Shown here piece by piece: positions 53,382 to 62,304 of a stretch of DNA of 64,000 bases; the first letter of the stretch is position 1, and each line of letters begins with the position of its first letter. The DNA is from Anaerolineales bacterium (GTDB lineage: Bacteria > Chloroflexota > Anaerolineae > Anaerolineales > JABWBV01), in NCBI GenBank assembly GCA_020634875.1, contig JACKAX010000014.1, positions 1 through 64,000 on the forward strand, read 5' to 3'. The notes beneath the pieces are model-generated. The model was not told the DNA's origin. It saw only the letters and a program-made list of their open reading frames with translations, and made no database searches. Both the position numbers and the translations under genes were made by a program.

Positions 53382-54323
53382 ATGAAAGTGTTAGTTACCG
53401 GAGGGGCCGGGTTCATCGGCTCCAACGTTGTAGATTTATTGGTGGGAAATGGTTATGAAGTCGTCGTGGTGGACAATTTATCGTCCGGGCGGCGAACCAA
53501 TTTAAATCCGAAGGCGAAGTTTTACCAACTCGATATTCGTGATCCGGGGTTGAATGATATTTTTCAAGCCGAGCGTCCCGATTTTGTGAGCCATCACGCC
53601 GCGCAGGTGGATGTGCGGAAGTCTGTGGCCGATCCGATGTACGATGCCAGTATCAATGTGTTGGGTACGTTGAACGTGTTGGAGGCAGCGCGGAAGGTGC
53701 CTGTGAAGCGGTTTGTGTACATTTCAACGGGGGGGGCGGTGTACGGTGAGCCAGAATATTTGCCCTGCGACGAAAACCACCCAATTAACCCGATTTGCCA
53801 GTACGGGGCGAGCAAACATCTCGGCGAGCATTATTTGTACATGTATCAGGTGATGTATGGGATGAATTACACCGTTTTGCGCTACCCGAACGTGTACGGT
53901 CCCCGGCAGGACCCCCATGGCGAGGCGGGTGTGGTCGCAATCTTCACCGGACGGATGGTGGAAGACGAACCGGTCACGATCAACGGCGACGGCGAACAGA
54001 GCCGCGATTTCCTGTACGTGGGGGACTGCGCCCGCGCGAATCTCCTCGCCCTACGCGTGGACCATGCGAACGGAATTTACAACCTCGCCACCAGTCAGGC
54101 AACCTCCATCAACGAACTGTACCAAACACTGAAAAAGATCACAGATTACAAGTTGGAAGCCAACTACGGCCCCGCCAAACTCGGTGAGACCCGACACATT
54201 TATCTGACCGCCGACAAGGCCGGGCAATATCTTGGATGGGAACAAACGGTGAGTTTGGAAGATGGGTTACGGCAAACAGTGGAGCATTATAAAAAGAACG
54301 AGCGAACAAACAACGCCGGATAA
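53382..54323 (+). CDS. NAD-dependent sugar-nucleotide epimerase/dehydratase (GalE-like)
   Basis: The 313-residue product is an extended SDR enzyme: VTGGAGFIGSNV (NAD binding), HHAAQVDVRKSV, STGGAVYGEP and YGASK (catalytic Tyr-Lys), followed by LRYPNVYGPRQDP. Such enzymes interconvert UDP-glucose and UDP-galactose or act on related sugars. The ATG at 53382 has GAGGAGA upstream. A bidirectional terminator follows. Confidence 0.9.
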   Translation: MKVLVTGGAGFIGSNVVDLLVGNGYEVVVVDNLSSGRRTNLNPKAKFYQLDIRDPGLNDIFQAERPDFVSHHAAQVDVRKSVADPMYDASINVLGTLNVLEAARKVPVKRFVYISTGGAVYGEPEYLPCDENHPINPICQYGASKHLGEHYLYMYQVMYGMNYTVLRYPNVYGPRQDPHGEAGVVAIFTGRMVEDEPVTINGDGEQSRDFLYVGDCARANLLALRVDHANGIYNLATSQATSINELYQTLKKITDYKLEANYGPAKLGETRHIYLTADKAGQYLGWEQTVSLEDGLRQTVEHYKKNERTNNAG

Positions 54324-54343
54324 AAATCTTTGCGCCTTTGAGT

Positions 54344-54382
54344 AAAAAAGAGAGCGCCTATCTCATAGGCGCTCTCTTTTTT
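54344..54382. terminator. Strong bidirectional terminator
   Basis: AAAAAAGAGAGCGCCTAT and its perfect complement form an 18-base stem with a 3-base loop. It lies between the epimerase gene and the convergent pcs gene. Confidence 0.88.
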
Positions 54383-54391
54383 GTTCGTTGC

Positions 54392-55114
54392 TCATGCCGC
54401 TTCGATTTCGATCTCAGGCTCAGATTTTTGTTCCGGCCAAATGCTAATCGCAATGTAATACAAAATATAAATAAACGTTGCCCACATGATTTGCGGCGGG
54501 GTGTTGGGAAACTGCATCAGCCCCCAAAAACCGATAATGCCCCAAATATAAGTAAGGGCGAGGGTGAGGCGCTGCAATTTCTCGGTACGAGTGGGGTACA
54601 CGTATTTGATCGGAATAAACACCAAAATTCCCAGGAAAATAAATGCCCCCAGGTTAAACCAGGGATTCAAGTTGAGGACAAGCATGTACAGTACGGTGAC
54701 ATTCCAATAGGATGGAAAACCAAGGAAAAAGTGATCTTCGGTTTTTGCGTCTACCTGACTAAACTGGTAGGCGGAGGTCAGCATGATCATCGCTGCGACA
54801 GGGATAGCGAATTGGGGAGGCACCAGTTTCGCTTCGATCAGGAACACGGCGGGAACAACCACATAATTGAGGTAATCAATCAAGTTGTCCATCAGGGCGC
54901 CATCCACTTGCGGAACAAAATCTTTGACCCGAGCCCGGCGGGCAAACCAACCGTCCACTCCATCTACGATGATCGCCAGGGTAATCCAGATAAAGGATAA
55001 CTGCCACTGGTGTTGTTGAATTGCCAGCAAGGACAATAGCCCCCAAACCGCTCCGGTTGCCGTGAAGGTGTGAACACCCCAGGCCGCTACAACCTGCCGC
55101 AAATGTTTGTTCAT
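54392..55114 (-). CDS. pcs: Phosphatidylcholine synthase
   Basis: Pcs condenses CDP-diacylglycerol and choline to phosphatidylcholine. The 240-residue product matches rhizobial Pcs from memory: VHTFTATGAVWGLL, the CDP-alcohol motif IIVDGVDGWFARRARVKDF with VDGALMDNLIDYLNYV, and KTEDHFFLGFPSYWN. About eight membrane helices are visible. A 15-base imperfect inverted repeat is upstream. The enzyme needs external choline in known bacteria. Confidence 0.85.
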   Translation of the reverse strand: MNKHLRQVVAAWGVHTFTATGAVWGLLSLLAIQQHQWQLSFIWITLAIIVDGVDGWFARRARVKDFVPQVDGALMDNLIDYLNYVVVPAVFLIEAKLVPPQFAIPVAAMIMLTSAYQFSQVDAKTEDHFFLGFPSYWNVTVLYMLVLNLNPWFNLGAFIFLGILVFIPIKYVYPTRTEKLQRLTLALTYIWGIIGFWGLMQFPNTPPQIMWATFIYILYYIAISIWPEQKSEPEIEIEAA

Positions 55115-55194
55115 GCACTTACCTCGAGAAAAATAAATTTGGTTCCGTTTCTGGCGGGAATTCTACTTATCCTATTTGTCATTTTCCGTAAAGA

Positions 55195-55251
55195 AAAACG
55201 GCGTTCCTTAGCAGGTCACTATCAGACGGATCTTTAAAGGAACACCGTTTT
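55195..55251. repeat. Inverted repeat before pcs
   Basis: AAAACGGCGTTCCTT and AAGGAACACCGTTTT pair with one mismatch over a 27-base loop. The arms share the AACGGCGTTC word with the repeat at 51221-51276. Confidence 0.6.
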
Positions 55252-55298
55252 CACATCTTCAAACGTAACGACTAAGCAGGGTAGAGATTGGCCCGGAC

Positions 55299-55337
55299 AA
55301 AGGGTGAAAGGGAGATGTACATCCCCTTTCACCCTTT
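55299..55337 (-). terminator. Terminator-like hairpin downstream of hmgA
   Basis: AAAGGGTGAAAGGG pairs perfectly with CCCTTTCACCCTTT across an 11-base loop. It lies 142 bases past the hmgA stop on the minus strand, so it may be a terminator or another hairpin. Confidence 0.45.
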
Positions 55338-55478
55338 ATTCGGGAAGTTTCCTATCTAAGCCTGAGCAGTTACCTTCAAACAATGAATTTGTGGTCGGCG
55401 ATTTGAGGCGGCTAGAATATCAAGTTAATGGATTTTGATCAAGGTTTGGAAAACAATGAGTTCGCCGGAACACTCGTT

Positions 55479-56654
55479 TTAGGGATTCCCTTCCGGGCCA
55501 CCTGCCAGCCAGGAATTTTGATATTCAGCCTTTTCCAATTCAAGCGCATAGTTCGTCACTTGGAGAGGATAGAACGTATCTACCATGACGGCGAGTTCTT
55601 CGGTCGAAGCTTTGCCGATGGAGCCTTCGGTTGCACCGGGTTGAGGGCCGTGCGGCAAACCGTAGGGGTGTAGGGTGATGTCGTACTTGTCAATCCCTTT
55701 GCGGGACATGAAATTGCCGTCACAGTAATAGATCATCTCGTCAGAATTGACATTCGAGTGACTGTATGGGGCAGGGATACCTTCAGGGTGATAATCGAAC
55801 AGGCGGGGGACAAACGAACACACGACGAAGTTCCACCCCTCAAAGGTTTGGTGAATCGGCGGGGGCATGTGAAGCCGTCCGGTGATCGGCTCGAAGTCGT
55901 GGATACTAAAAATCCAGGGATACAAATATCCATCCCACCCCACAACATCCAACGGGTGATGATCGAGTACGTGCCGGGTGAGCCGGTCACGGACTTTGAT
56001 CCTGGTTTCAAATTCGCCCGTTTCCGTGTGGAATTCCAGTTCGTCGGGGGCACGAATATCGCGCTCGCAGTAGGGAGCATGTTCAAGCAGTTGTCCAACG
56101 TTGTTCAGGTATCGCTTGGGAGGGTGAATCTCGGTGGGGGATTCGATGGTGAAGAAGCGTGCCTCGAACGAATCCAGGTCCATTTTCCAGGTGGTACCAT
56201 AGGGGATAACGATGTAATCGCCGGGTTGGAAAGCCATACGCCCAAATTGGGAATGGAGCACACCACCTCCCTCGTGAACAAACCACACTTCGTACGCCTG
56301 CGCGTTGCGATAGTAGTAATCCATGCTTTGGGTCGGACGGCTAACCGAGAGAATCACATCTTTGTTCCCCATCAACGCACGTCGCGCGGAGATCGGATCA
56401 CCCCCCTGGAGCACTTCACCTGTCGTGAAGGCGCGGTGACGGATCGGGCCAAAGTCAGCGTACTCCGGGCTTGCGGGGCCAAGGTCTTCGACTTTGAGCA
56501 CGCGCGGGGGGAGAAAATGGTGGTAAAGAATGGACTGGATGCCGGAAAAACCTTCCAGGCCCATCACTTCTTCGCGGTATAAGTTGCCATCCGGTTTACG
56601 GAACTGGGTGTGGCGTTTGTGGGGGATTTGACCGAGTTTATGATAGAAGGGCAT
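55479..56654 (-). CDS. hmgA: Homogentisate 1,2-dioxygenase
   Basis: This iron enzyme opens the homogentisate ring to maleylacetoacetate in tyrosine breakdown. The 391-residue product shows FYHKLGQIPHKRHTQF, QAYEVWFVHEGGGVLHSQFG, the ligand segments SHSNVNSDEMIYYCDGNF (His about 299, Glu about 305) and LPHGPQPG (His about 333). The ATG at 56654 has AAGGAG upstream. Length is a little below the 430 residues of many homologues. The hpd gene is directly upstream on the same strand. Confidence 0.94.
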   Translation of the reverse strand: MPFYHKLGQIPHKRHTQFRKPDGNLYREEVMGLEGFSGIQSILYHHFLPPRVLKVEDLGPASPEYADFGPIRHRAFTTGEVLQGGDPISARRALMGNKDVILSVSRPTQSMDYYYRNAQAYEVWFVHEGGGVLHSQFGRMAFQPGDYIVIPYGTTWKMDLDSFEARFFTIESPTEIHPPKRYLNNVGQLLEHAPYCERDIRAPDELEFHTETGEFETRIKVRDRLTRHVLDHHPLDVVGWDGYLYPWIFSIHDFEPITGRLHMPPPIHQTFEGWNFVVCSFVPRLFDYHPEGIPAPYSHSNVNSDEMIYYCDGNFMSRKGIDKYDITLHPYGLPHGPQPGATEGSIGKASTEELAVMVDTFYPLQVTNYALELEKAEYQNSWLAGGPEGNP

Positions 56655-56749
56655 AAGGGGACTCCTTGCCACGAATTTCACGAATTGATCGAATTTATGA
56701 CCCCATTTTGTGGAATAACAGATTGGTCAGTACGCTCTAAACACTTATG

Positions 56750-56842
56750 GTCATTCCGAGGAGGCTTTGCGACGAGGAATCCCTGTTACGCAAGACTTGG
56801 AATCAAACGTAACAGGGATTCCTCGCAAAGCCTCGGAATGAC
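56750..56842. repeat. Long imperfect inverted repeat between hpd and hmgA
   Basis: The left arm begins GTCATTCCGAGGAGGC and ends CCCTGTTACG at 56790; the right arm 56808-56842 is its complement with a small insertion difference. The arms form a strong hairpin with a 17-base loop. The sequence resembles widespread CATTCCGAGG-type hairpin repeats found in many bacteria. Confidence 0.8.
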
Positions 56843-56897
56843 ATATCCGTTCAAAGATTCTGTTCGTAGAATTCGTAAAATTCGTGGCGAAAAAATG

Positions 56898-58031
56898 CTA
56901 AAGATTGCCGCGTTTTTCCTGCTCTAACTCGAGCGACTCAAACAACGCTTTGAAATTGCCTTTGCCAAAACCCCGACTTCCACGGCGTTGGATGATTTCG
57001 ACAAACATCGTCGGGCGATCCTGAATGGGGCGGGTGAAAACCTGGAGCAGATAACCTTCATCATCTTTGTCCACGAGGATGCCGAGGTCGCGGATGGTTT
57101 CGAGCGGTTCTTTGATTTCGCCGACACGTTCGGGGAGCATGTCGTAGTAGGCGTCGGGCACACGGAGGAATTCGATTCCGTTCGCGCGGAGTTGGGTCAT
57201 CGTTTCAAGGATGTCCCCGGTTTGGAGGGCGACGTGCTGCGCACCGGGAGTGTAGTAATAATCGAGATATTCTTCGATTTGGGATTTTTTCTTGCCCTCA
57301 GCGGGTTCGTTGATCGGGAATTTCACCCGCCCGTTGCCGTTTTCCATCACTTTGGACATGAGTGCGGAATATTCAGTGGAGATGTCTTTGTCGTCGAAGT
57401 GCATCAACTGGCGAAAGCCCATCACCTCATGGTAGAAGTTCACCCAGTGATTCATCTTGCCCAGTTGGACATTGCCGACAATGTGATCGAGCACGACTAA
57501 TCCGGCGGATTCGTGAGGCAGATTGAGGGGTTTATAGGTGGGGGCGAAGGGGCCGTTGTAATCGTTGCGGTCTACGAAAACATGCAGGGTCTCGCCGTAG
57601 GTGTAAATGGCGGAAGTGCGATAAATGCCGAATTCATCGGATTCCTCGCGGGGTGCCCACCCGGACTTTGCCCCACGTTTGGTCGTCTCCCGCCACGCCG
57701 ATTCCACATCATCCACGCCGAGGGCGATCACTTTCACGCCGTCGCCGTGCAGCATGTGGTGTGCGGCCATCTCGCTCGAGGGGCCGTAGGGCGCGGACAC
57801 CACGAACCGGATTTTGCCCGATTCCAGCACGTAGGACGCAAAGTGGCGATTGCCCGTTTCCAGCCCGGAATAGGCAACCGGCTTAAATCCGTATGCCTTC
57901 CACCAGTAGTACATGGCGTGTTTGGCGTTGCCCACGTAAAAGTGAACGTGATCCCAGGAAGTGATTTTGAGAAAATCAGCCTCTTCGGTGATGGGGCGTG
58001 CGCCGGTTTTGGTTTCTTTTTCTGCAAGCAT
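56898..58031 (-). CDS. hpd: 4-hydroxyphenylpyruvate dioxygenase
   Basis: HPPD converts 4-hydroxyphenylpyruvate to homogentisate, the substrate of the neighbouring HmgA. The 377-residue product has two vicinal-oxygen-chelate halves; likely iron ligands are His about 182 (VVLDHIVGNV), His about 265 (GAQHVALQTGD) and Glu about 344 (FVEIIQRRGSRGFGKGNF). The C-terminal helix region KALFESLELEQ is typical. GGAGG precedes the ATG at 58031. Tyrosine aminotransferase and fumarylacetoacetase are not in the window. Confidence 0.95.
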   Translation of the reverse strand: MLAEKETKTGARPITEEADFLKITSWDHVHFYVGNAKHAMYYWWKAYGFKPVAYSGLETGNRHFASYVLESGKIRFVVSAPYGPSSEMAAHHMLHGDGVKVIALGVDDVESAWRETTKRGAKSGWAPREESDEFGIYRTSAIYTYGETLHVFVDRNDYNGPFAPTYKPLNLPHESAGLVVLDHIVGNVQLGKMNHWVNFYHEVMGFRQLMHFDDKDISTEYSALMSKVMENGNGRVKFPINEPAEGKKKSQIEEYLDYYYTPGAQHVALQTGDILETMTQLRANGIEFLRVPDAYYDMLPERVGEIKEPLETIRDLGILVDKDDEGYLLQVFTRPIQDRPTMFVEIIQRRGSRGFGKGNFKALFESLELEQEKRGNL

Positions 58032-58062
58032 AGGGGCCTCCTGAAAGAAAGTAGACAATAAC

Positions 58063-58097
58063 AAGACATCGGAAGTCAAGATGACTTCCGATGTCTT
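58063..58097. terminator. Terminator-like perfect hairpin
   Basis: AAGACATCGGAAGTCA, loop AGA, and its exact complement form a 16-base stem. It lies between hpd and the propeller lipoprotein gene and could end the latter's transcript. Confidence 0.7.
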
Positions 58098-58188
58098 AAT
58101 CCTGAAGACGTGGTTAGTGTACTACAAGGAAGGAAATAGAGAACTTAAGGAAATGTAAAAGAACAGACTGATAACGTTACCGAAAATT

Positions 58189-59457
58189 CTAAGGAACCCA
58201 CTCGATATTCCCATACAAAGTCGAGGCCTCCAGCAATTGCACCAACCCACTGCCATCGGGTTGCATTACATAAAGGCCGGACGAGGTGATGAAGGCAATC
58301 TGGGTTCCATCAGGGGAAAAATCGCCAAACATGCCTTGCGCTTTCAAATCTGTGATTTGTTGAGCTGATCCGTCCACCAGCGAAACCCGCCAGAAATCGG
58401 AGGGGACAGTGTGGGCGGAGGCGATGTGAACCCCCATCAATTTCTCCCACCAAGCGAGCGGCGTGGGGGTTCCCGTATCGGAAACTGCGCTGAAATAGAG
58501 ATATTGGTTATCCGGCGAAAAGAAGGGGGCGTCAATAGTGGGGAATTGCGCGGGGTCCAGCACCCGAACGGGGTTACTACCGTCCGCGTTGGACACAAAC
58601 ATTTCGTCATAATCCTGATCCCCAAACGTGACATACGCCATCTTTGTCCCGTCGGCGGACATCCGCTCCCAGTACGCGTTCTCGACCACCAATTCTGGTG
58701 TTCCCACCCCGGCACTGGCTCCAATCGCCGCGCCGGAACCAGCCTTGTACGGCGCCCGGTATATGTGATACCGGAACCCGGACGGGGCGGTGTTATCCGC
58801 GAAAAAATATGAGTAATAAACATAATCCATTGCCGGGGTGAAGAACGAGCCAAACATCGCTTCCACGTCTTCTGTGCGTAAGAGAACGGGGTCTAGTTGT
58901 CCATCGGGGCGGAGGACGTATTGATCGGTGTAACCGTAACTCGGTTTGCCGGGCGGGGGAGGTGGGGCGTAGGAGAGCAAAATGCCGCTCGCGTCCGAAG
59001 CAACCGAGGCAGAGAGAATCCACGCTTTGGTGTTGGGTTCGGTCACAAAGAGGGCAGAGAGGGTTCCGGTGCCGGGTTCAAAAGATAGAACGGCTTGTGT
59101 GCCATCGGCAAGGGTGGCGAGAAAAATCATGCGGCCTTGCAGTCCGGTAGCGGATTGGCCAGAGAAGTTTTGCAGGTCAGTTCCCACGGTGGGGAAGAGG
59201 AAGGGCACGGTGGGGGTTGGGGTAGGTGAGGCGGTCGCGGTGGGGTCGCCCGGTTGGGTCGCGGTGGGAGTGAGGGTTGGCGGTTGGGTGGGCGTGTCCG
59301 TCGGGGTGAGGGTGGGGGCGGGGGTATCCGTTGGCGGCGCGGCGGTCCGCGTGGGGACGAGTTGGGTTTGGGAGATTTCCACGGAACAGGCACTCACGAG
59401 GAAAATCAAACCCAAAAAAGAGAGGATGAAGAGGGCGCGCAGGAGATGTTTTTTCAT
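58189..59457 (-). CDS. Lipoprotein with TolB-like WD40 beta-propeller
   Basis: The 422-residue product has a lipobox (FLVSAC), a stalk of TPTPTPT-like repeats and a propeller of about six blades with recurring strands such as FFSPDNQYLYFSAVSD, MSADGTKMAYVTFGD and DFSPDGTQIAFITSSGLYV. These resemble the TolB/PD40 repeats. Function unknown; it is an exposed protein. Its ATG overlaps the stop of the CopC-CopD gene (ATGA, 59454-59457), so the two are co-translated. Confidence 0.82.
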   Translation of the reverse strand: MKKHLLRALFILSFLGLIFLVSACSVEISQTQLVPTRTAAPPTDTPAPTLTPTDTPTQPPTLTPTATQPGDPTATASPTPTPTVPFLFPTVGTDLQNFSGQSATGLQGRMIFLATLADGTQAVLSFEPGTGTLSALFVTEPNTKAWILSASVASDASGILLSYAPPPPPGKPSYGYTDQYVLRPDGQLDPVLLRTEDVEAMFGSFFTPAMDYVYYSYFFADNTAPSGFRYHIYRAPYKAGSGAAIGASAGVGTPELVVENAYWERMSADGTKMAYVTFGDQDYDEMFVSNADGSNPVRVLDPAQFPTIDAPFFSPDNQYLYFSAVSDTGTPTPLAWWEKLMGVHIASAHTVPSDFWRVSLVDGSAQQITDLKAQGMFGDFSPDGTQIAFITSSGLYVMQPDGSGLVQLLEASTLYGNIEWVP

Positions 59458-61670
59458 GGTTGGGAGGTAGGGGTAGCAGTTCTTGAAAAGGTGCGAATGT
59501 AGTTGACCACATTCCAGCGTTCTTTGTCCGTCAAGATTTGGGCGAACGCGGGCATCGCGGAATCTGGGCCGAAACCGTTGGTGATCCAATCGTACAGCCT
59601 GCCATCCGGGTGAATGCCCGGTTGGGTGTGGCGGTACAAATCGGCAGGCGGAGGAATAAGCGTTAACCCGACGGGGCCATCGCCGCGTCCGGTCGGACCA
59701 TGACAGGATAGGCATTGAATCTGGTAAATGGCCTGTCCCGCGGCGATGGATTGGGGATTGGGCGGGATCGGGTTGACTTTAAATTCTTGGGTATTAGCGG
59801 GCAGGTAGAAAACAAACCCGGCAGCCAGCAGAAGGGCAAGCGCAGGACCACGCACGGTAAGCCACCGCATGGAGTGAGCGCGTTGGAGACGCTGGAGAGC
59901 GTTCAGGTAAAGAACCGCACTCACCATCAAGAGGAAGCTATTAAGACGGTTCCAGGGGAATGTGCCGCTTGCATTTGAGGTCGCGCCTACGTTGAAGTCG
60001 AAGTTCGCAAAGGCATCAAACTGGCCCTCGCGACGCACGGCGACTTGAATCTGCCAGGTATCAGGCATACTTAAATACGCGCCCTGCACACGATACACCC
60101 CCTCCCCCACCTCATCCAGTGCGATGAGGGACGGGGGGAGGTCGGCGCTGGTAGGTGTAAATTGCAAGGCCACTTCTTTTGCCCCTGTGACAGGCTCGCT
60201 GTTTGCGGTCAACTTAACGGAAAAGGTGTTGATGCCGATTTTGCCGGGATCAACTTCTAGCTGGATAGTCAAATCGTCCGCTTTTGCGGTGGTACGGATT
60301 TTGGTATCGGTGCCAATGGCACGTGCAGGGGGAACTGCGGTAAACAAGCCTACGCTCAACAGTAACAGGATGGCAAAAATCACTTCGGTGCTAACCAGCC
60401 CGCGAAACCGGTTGACAAGCGAGCCGTTCCCGCCGTCGTTTTGTGCGGCACGGCGCATGGTGGGGGAAGTGTTCAGGAGGTTGAGCGCGCCGAGCATGAG
60501 CATCGGCAAAAAGAGCAGGGTTTTGACGATCAGCACCCGACCGTACAAGGTGGTGGTCAACGCGTCAAATGAGCCAACCCGTAAATAGGCAGAATACAAT
60601 CCGCTCAGACCGATCAAGGCAACGCTGACCAGCGCGAGGTTGGAAAAGCGTGGGATGAGCTGCGCGGTCAACCGCGTGCGAACAGGGGCATCCAACCCAC
60701 GCGTGGCCCACAACGCCCCGATGAAAAATGCCAGCCCCCCCACCCAGGTCGCCGCGCCCAGGAGGTGAACCCAATCCGCCAGGAGCGGGAAAAATGGTCG
60801 GGCCTCGGCAGCGGCGTGGCTGTTGAGGCTGAAGGTGACGAGGATCAGCAGCGTGGCTCCCAGTGCGAGCCAGCGATCCCGATTGGTTTTGACATTTAAC
60901 AGCAAGCGAATATTGACCAGAATCAACACAAACCGCGCCATCCACAATGCACCATACTTGGTATTAAATAAAAGCGTTTCGATGGCCGGGTTCCACGGGG
61001 CAACAAGCGGTTTGCCCGCCACCTGCCCCGCTTGCGTCAAAAGCCCCCAAAGGTTTGCGACGACAAGCAACGCCAAGGCCCCTGCTTCGAGCGTGCGCCA
61101 AATAAAAGGGATCGAAAGGATAGTTACTTCTTCATTATTTTGCGCCACGGGTTGCCAGACACGCAAGACAAACAGCCCCCCCCCGGTCAACACAGACACA
61201 GCCAGATAACTCAGCCAACGATAGATCACTTCCCCGAAGGAAAGACTAAATTTTTGACTAGCGGCGGCGGCAGCATCCAGAGCGGCGGCGTCCACATCCC
61301 CTACGGCAAAGGGGAACGCGCCCTCGGTGACATGACTGTCTACGAGGGAGAGGGCTTTCCATTTGACGCTGAAAATGCCGTTCGGGAGAGAGCGTACGGT
61401 CACGGTCATCCGCGTGAGATTGGTGTCGTCTACTTTGTCGTCATCGTTGTCCACCCGTTGACCGGTCGCGTCGAGCACTTCGATGGAACTGAAATTCCCC
61501 TCCACAGGCTCACTGAAAATGAGTTCGATCAATACAGGCGATTCGCTCAATTGCGCGTTCGCTTCCGGCGTTGAACTGGATAAATACGCGTGGGCGCTCG
61601 CCGGACGGATGTTTATCGAAAAGAGGAGGACAAAGAGTAGCAGATAGCCAAAGGCTCGATGAAGTTTCAT
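59454..61670 (-). CDS. CopC-CopD fusion with C-terminal cytochrome c domain
   Basis: The 738-residue product has a signal peptide cleaved before HAYLSSSTPEAN, leaving His as first residue as in copper-binding CopC, and a CopC domain to about 125. Eight or so helices of CopD follow (about 145-480, with NSHAAAEARPFFPLLADWVHLLGAATWVGGL), then a YtkA-like beta domain (about 490-600), one helix and a c-type cytochrome with CLSCH (about 648-652) and axial Met in SAMPAF. It probably moves copper across the membrane and binds heme. The cytochrome tail is unusual for CopCD. Confidence 0.9.
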   Translation of the reverse strand: MKLHRAFGYLLLFVLLFSINIRPASAHAYLSSSTPEANAQLSESPVLIELIFSEPVEGNFSSIEVLDATGQRVDNDDDKVDDTNLTRMTVTVRSLPNGIFSVKWKALSLVDSHVTEGAFPFAVGDVDAAALDAAAAASQKFSLSFGEVIYRWLSYLAVSVLTGGGLFVLRVWQPVAQNNEEVTILSIPFIWRTLEAGALALLVVANLWGLLTQAGQVAGKPLVAPWNPAIETLLFNTKYGALWMARFVLILVNIRLLLNVKTNRDRWLALGATLLILVTFSLNSHAAAEARPFFPLLADWVHLLGAATWVGGLAFFIGALWATRGLDAPVRTRLTAQLIPRFSNLALVSVALIGLSGLYSAYLRVGSFDALTTTLYGRVLIVKTLLFLPMLMLGALNLLNTSPTMRRAAQNDGGNGSLVNRFRGLVSTEVIFAILLLLSVGLFTAVPPARAIGTDTKIRTTAKADDLTIQLEVDPGKIGINTFSVKLTANSEPVTGAKEVALQFTPTSADLPPSLIALDEVGEGVYRVQGAYLSMPDTWQIQVAVRREGQFDAFANFDFNVGATSNASGTFPWNRLNSFLLMVSAVLYLNALQRLQRAHSMRWLTVRGPALALLLAAGFVFYLPANTQEFKVNPIPPNPQSIAAGQAIYQIQCLSCHGPTGRGDGPVGLTLIPPPADLYRHTQPGIHPDGRLYDWITNGFGPDSAMPAFAQILTDKERWNVVNYIRTFSRTATPTSQP

Positions 61671-61730
61671 AGGAGAGTATTGACGGCGAAAAACCGAGTT
61701 TTTTAGGACCGGTACGGGGGCCAAGCTATT

Positions 61731-61778
61731 CCGTATTGCGTATTCCGTTTTTTTAGGACTACGGAATACGCAATACGG
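61731..61778. repeat. 18-bp perfect hairpin between copper genes
   Basis: CCGTATTGCGTATTCCGT and its exact complement (61761-61778) flank a 12-base T-rich loop. The ACGGAATACG word recurs at 9511-9525 and 63086-63142. Confidence 0.75.
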
Positions 61779-61793
61779 ATCACGCACGAACGT

Positions 61794-62270
61794 TTATTCG
61801 TTTACAGTAATCATCGCGGAAGCCCCGTCTTCCAATTCTTCGTGGGTGGGCAAGCCTAAGTACACTTCAAGATGGTGCATACCAGGATCGAGACCATGCA
61901 AGACGAATTTTGTCCCGCCATTCTCGATCATTGTCCACACATTCCCATCCACGTACAGATGCCAATGATTGCCCTCGCCAGCAAGATCAAAATTTTCGGT
62001 TTCGATTTCGACCAGCACATCATCATCTTTATTAAATGTGGCTCCATCTACAGGGGAGACGATTTTGACCACCGCGCCGTTGTTTGCCACGCGCACAACG
62101 CCATCGTCGCTATGATCGTGTTCCATCGTATGCTCACTGCCCATGTCCATGGAATCCATTGAGTGTTCATCAGTAGTCTGCGTTTGCGCGGGGGTGCAAG
62201 CCGCCAGGGTAAAAATCATCACAAGTAAAAGCCCGGCAAGATACCAGGGTCGAATTGTTAAGTGTTTCAT
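61794..62270 (-). CDS. His/Met-rich lipoprotein of the copper cluster
   Basis: The 158-residue product has a lipobox (FTLAAC), a His/Met-rich segment (HSMDSMDMGSEHTMEHDHSDD) suited to copper binding and a beta-sandwich-like domain (VKIVSPVDGATFNKDDDVLVEI, EGNHWHLYVDGN, HGLDPGMHHLEVYLG). The domain resembles DUF4399-type or YHS-like extracellular domains but is not certain. AACGGAG precedes the ATG. It is likely a copper chaperone or sensor for the CopCD protein. Confidence 0.8.
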   Translation of the reverse strand: MKHLTIRPWYLAGLLLVMIFTLAACTPAQTQTTDEHSMDSMDMGSEHTMEHDHSDDGVVRVANNGAVVKIVSPVDGATFNKDDDVLVEIETENFDLAGEGNHWHLYVDGNVWTMIENGGTKFVLHGLDPGMHHLEVYLGLPTHEELEDGASAMITVNE

Positions 62271-62304
62271 CGTATTTTCTCCGTTTGGGGGATGTATTTG
62301 AACG

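Larger units (their letters stand above)
55115..55478. other. Intergenic region with hairpins
   Basis: This 364-base stretch has no gene. It contains an imperfect inverted repeat (55195-55251) resembling the one before gdhA and a terminator (55299-55337) for the homogentisate dioxygenase gene. The remainder shows nothing. Confidence 0.5.
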
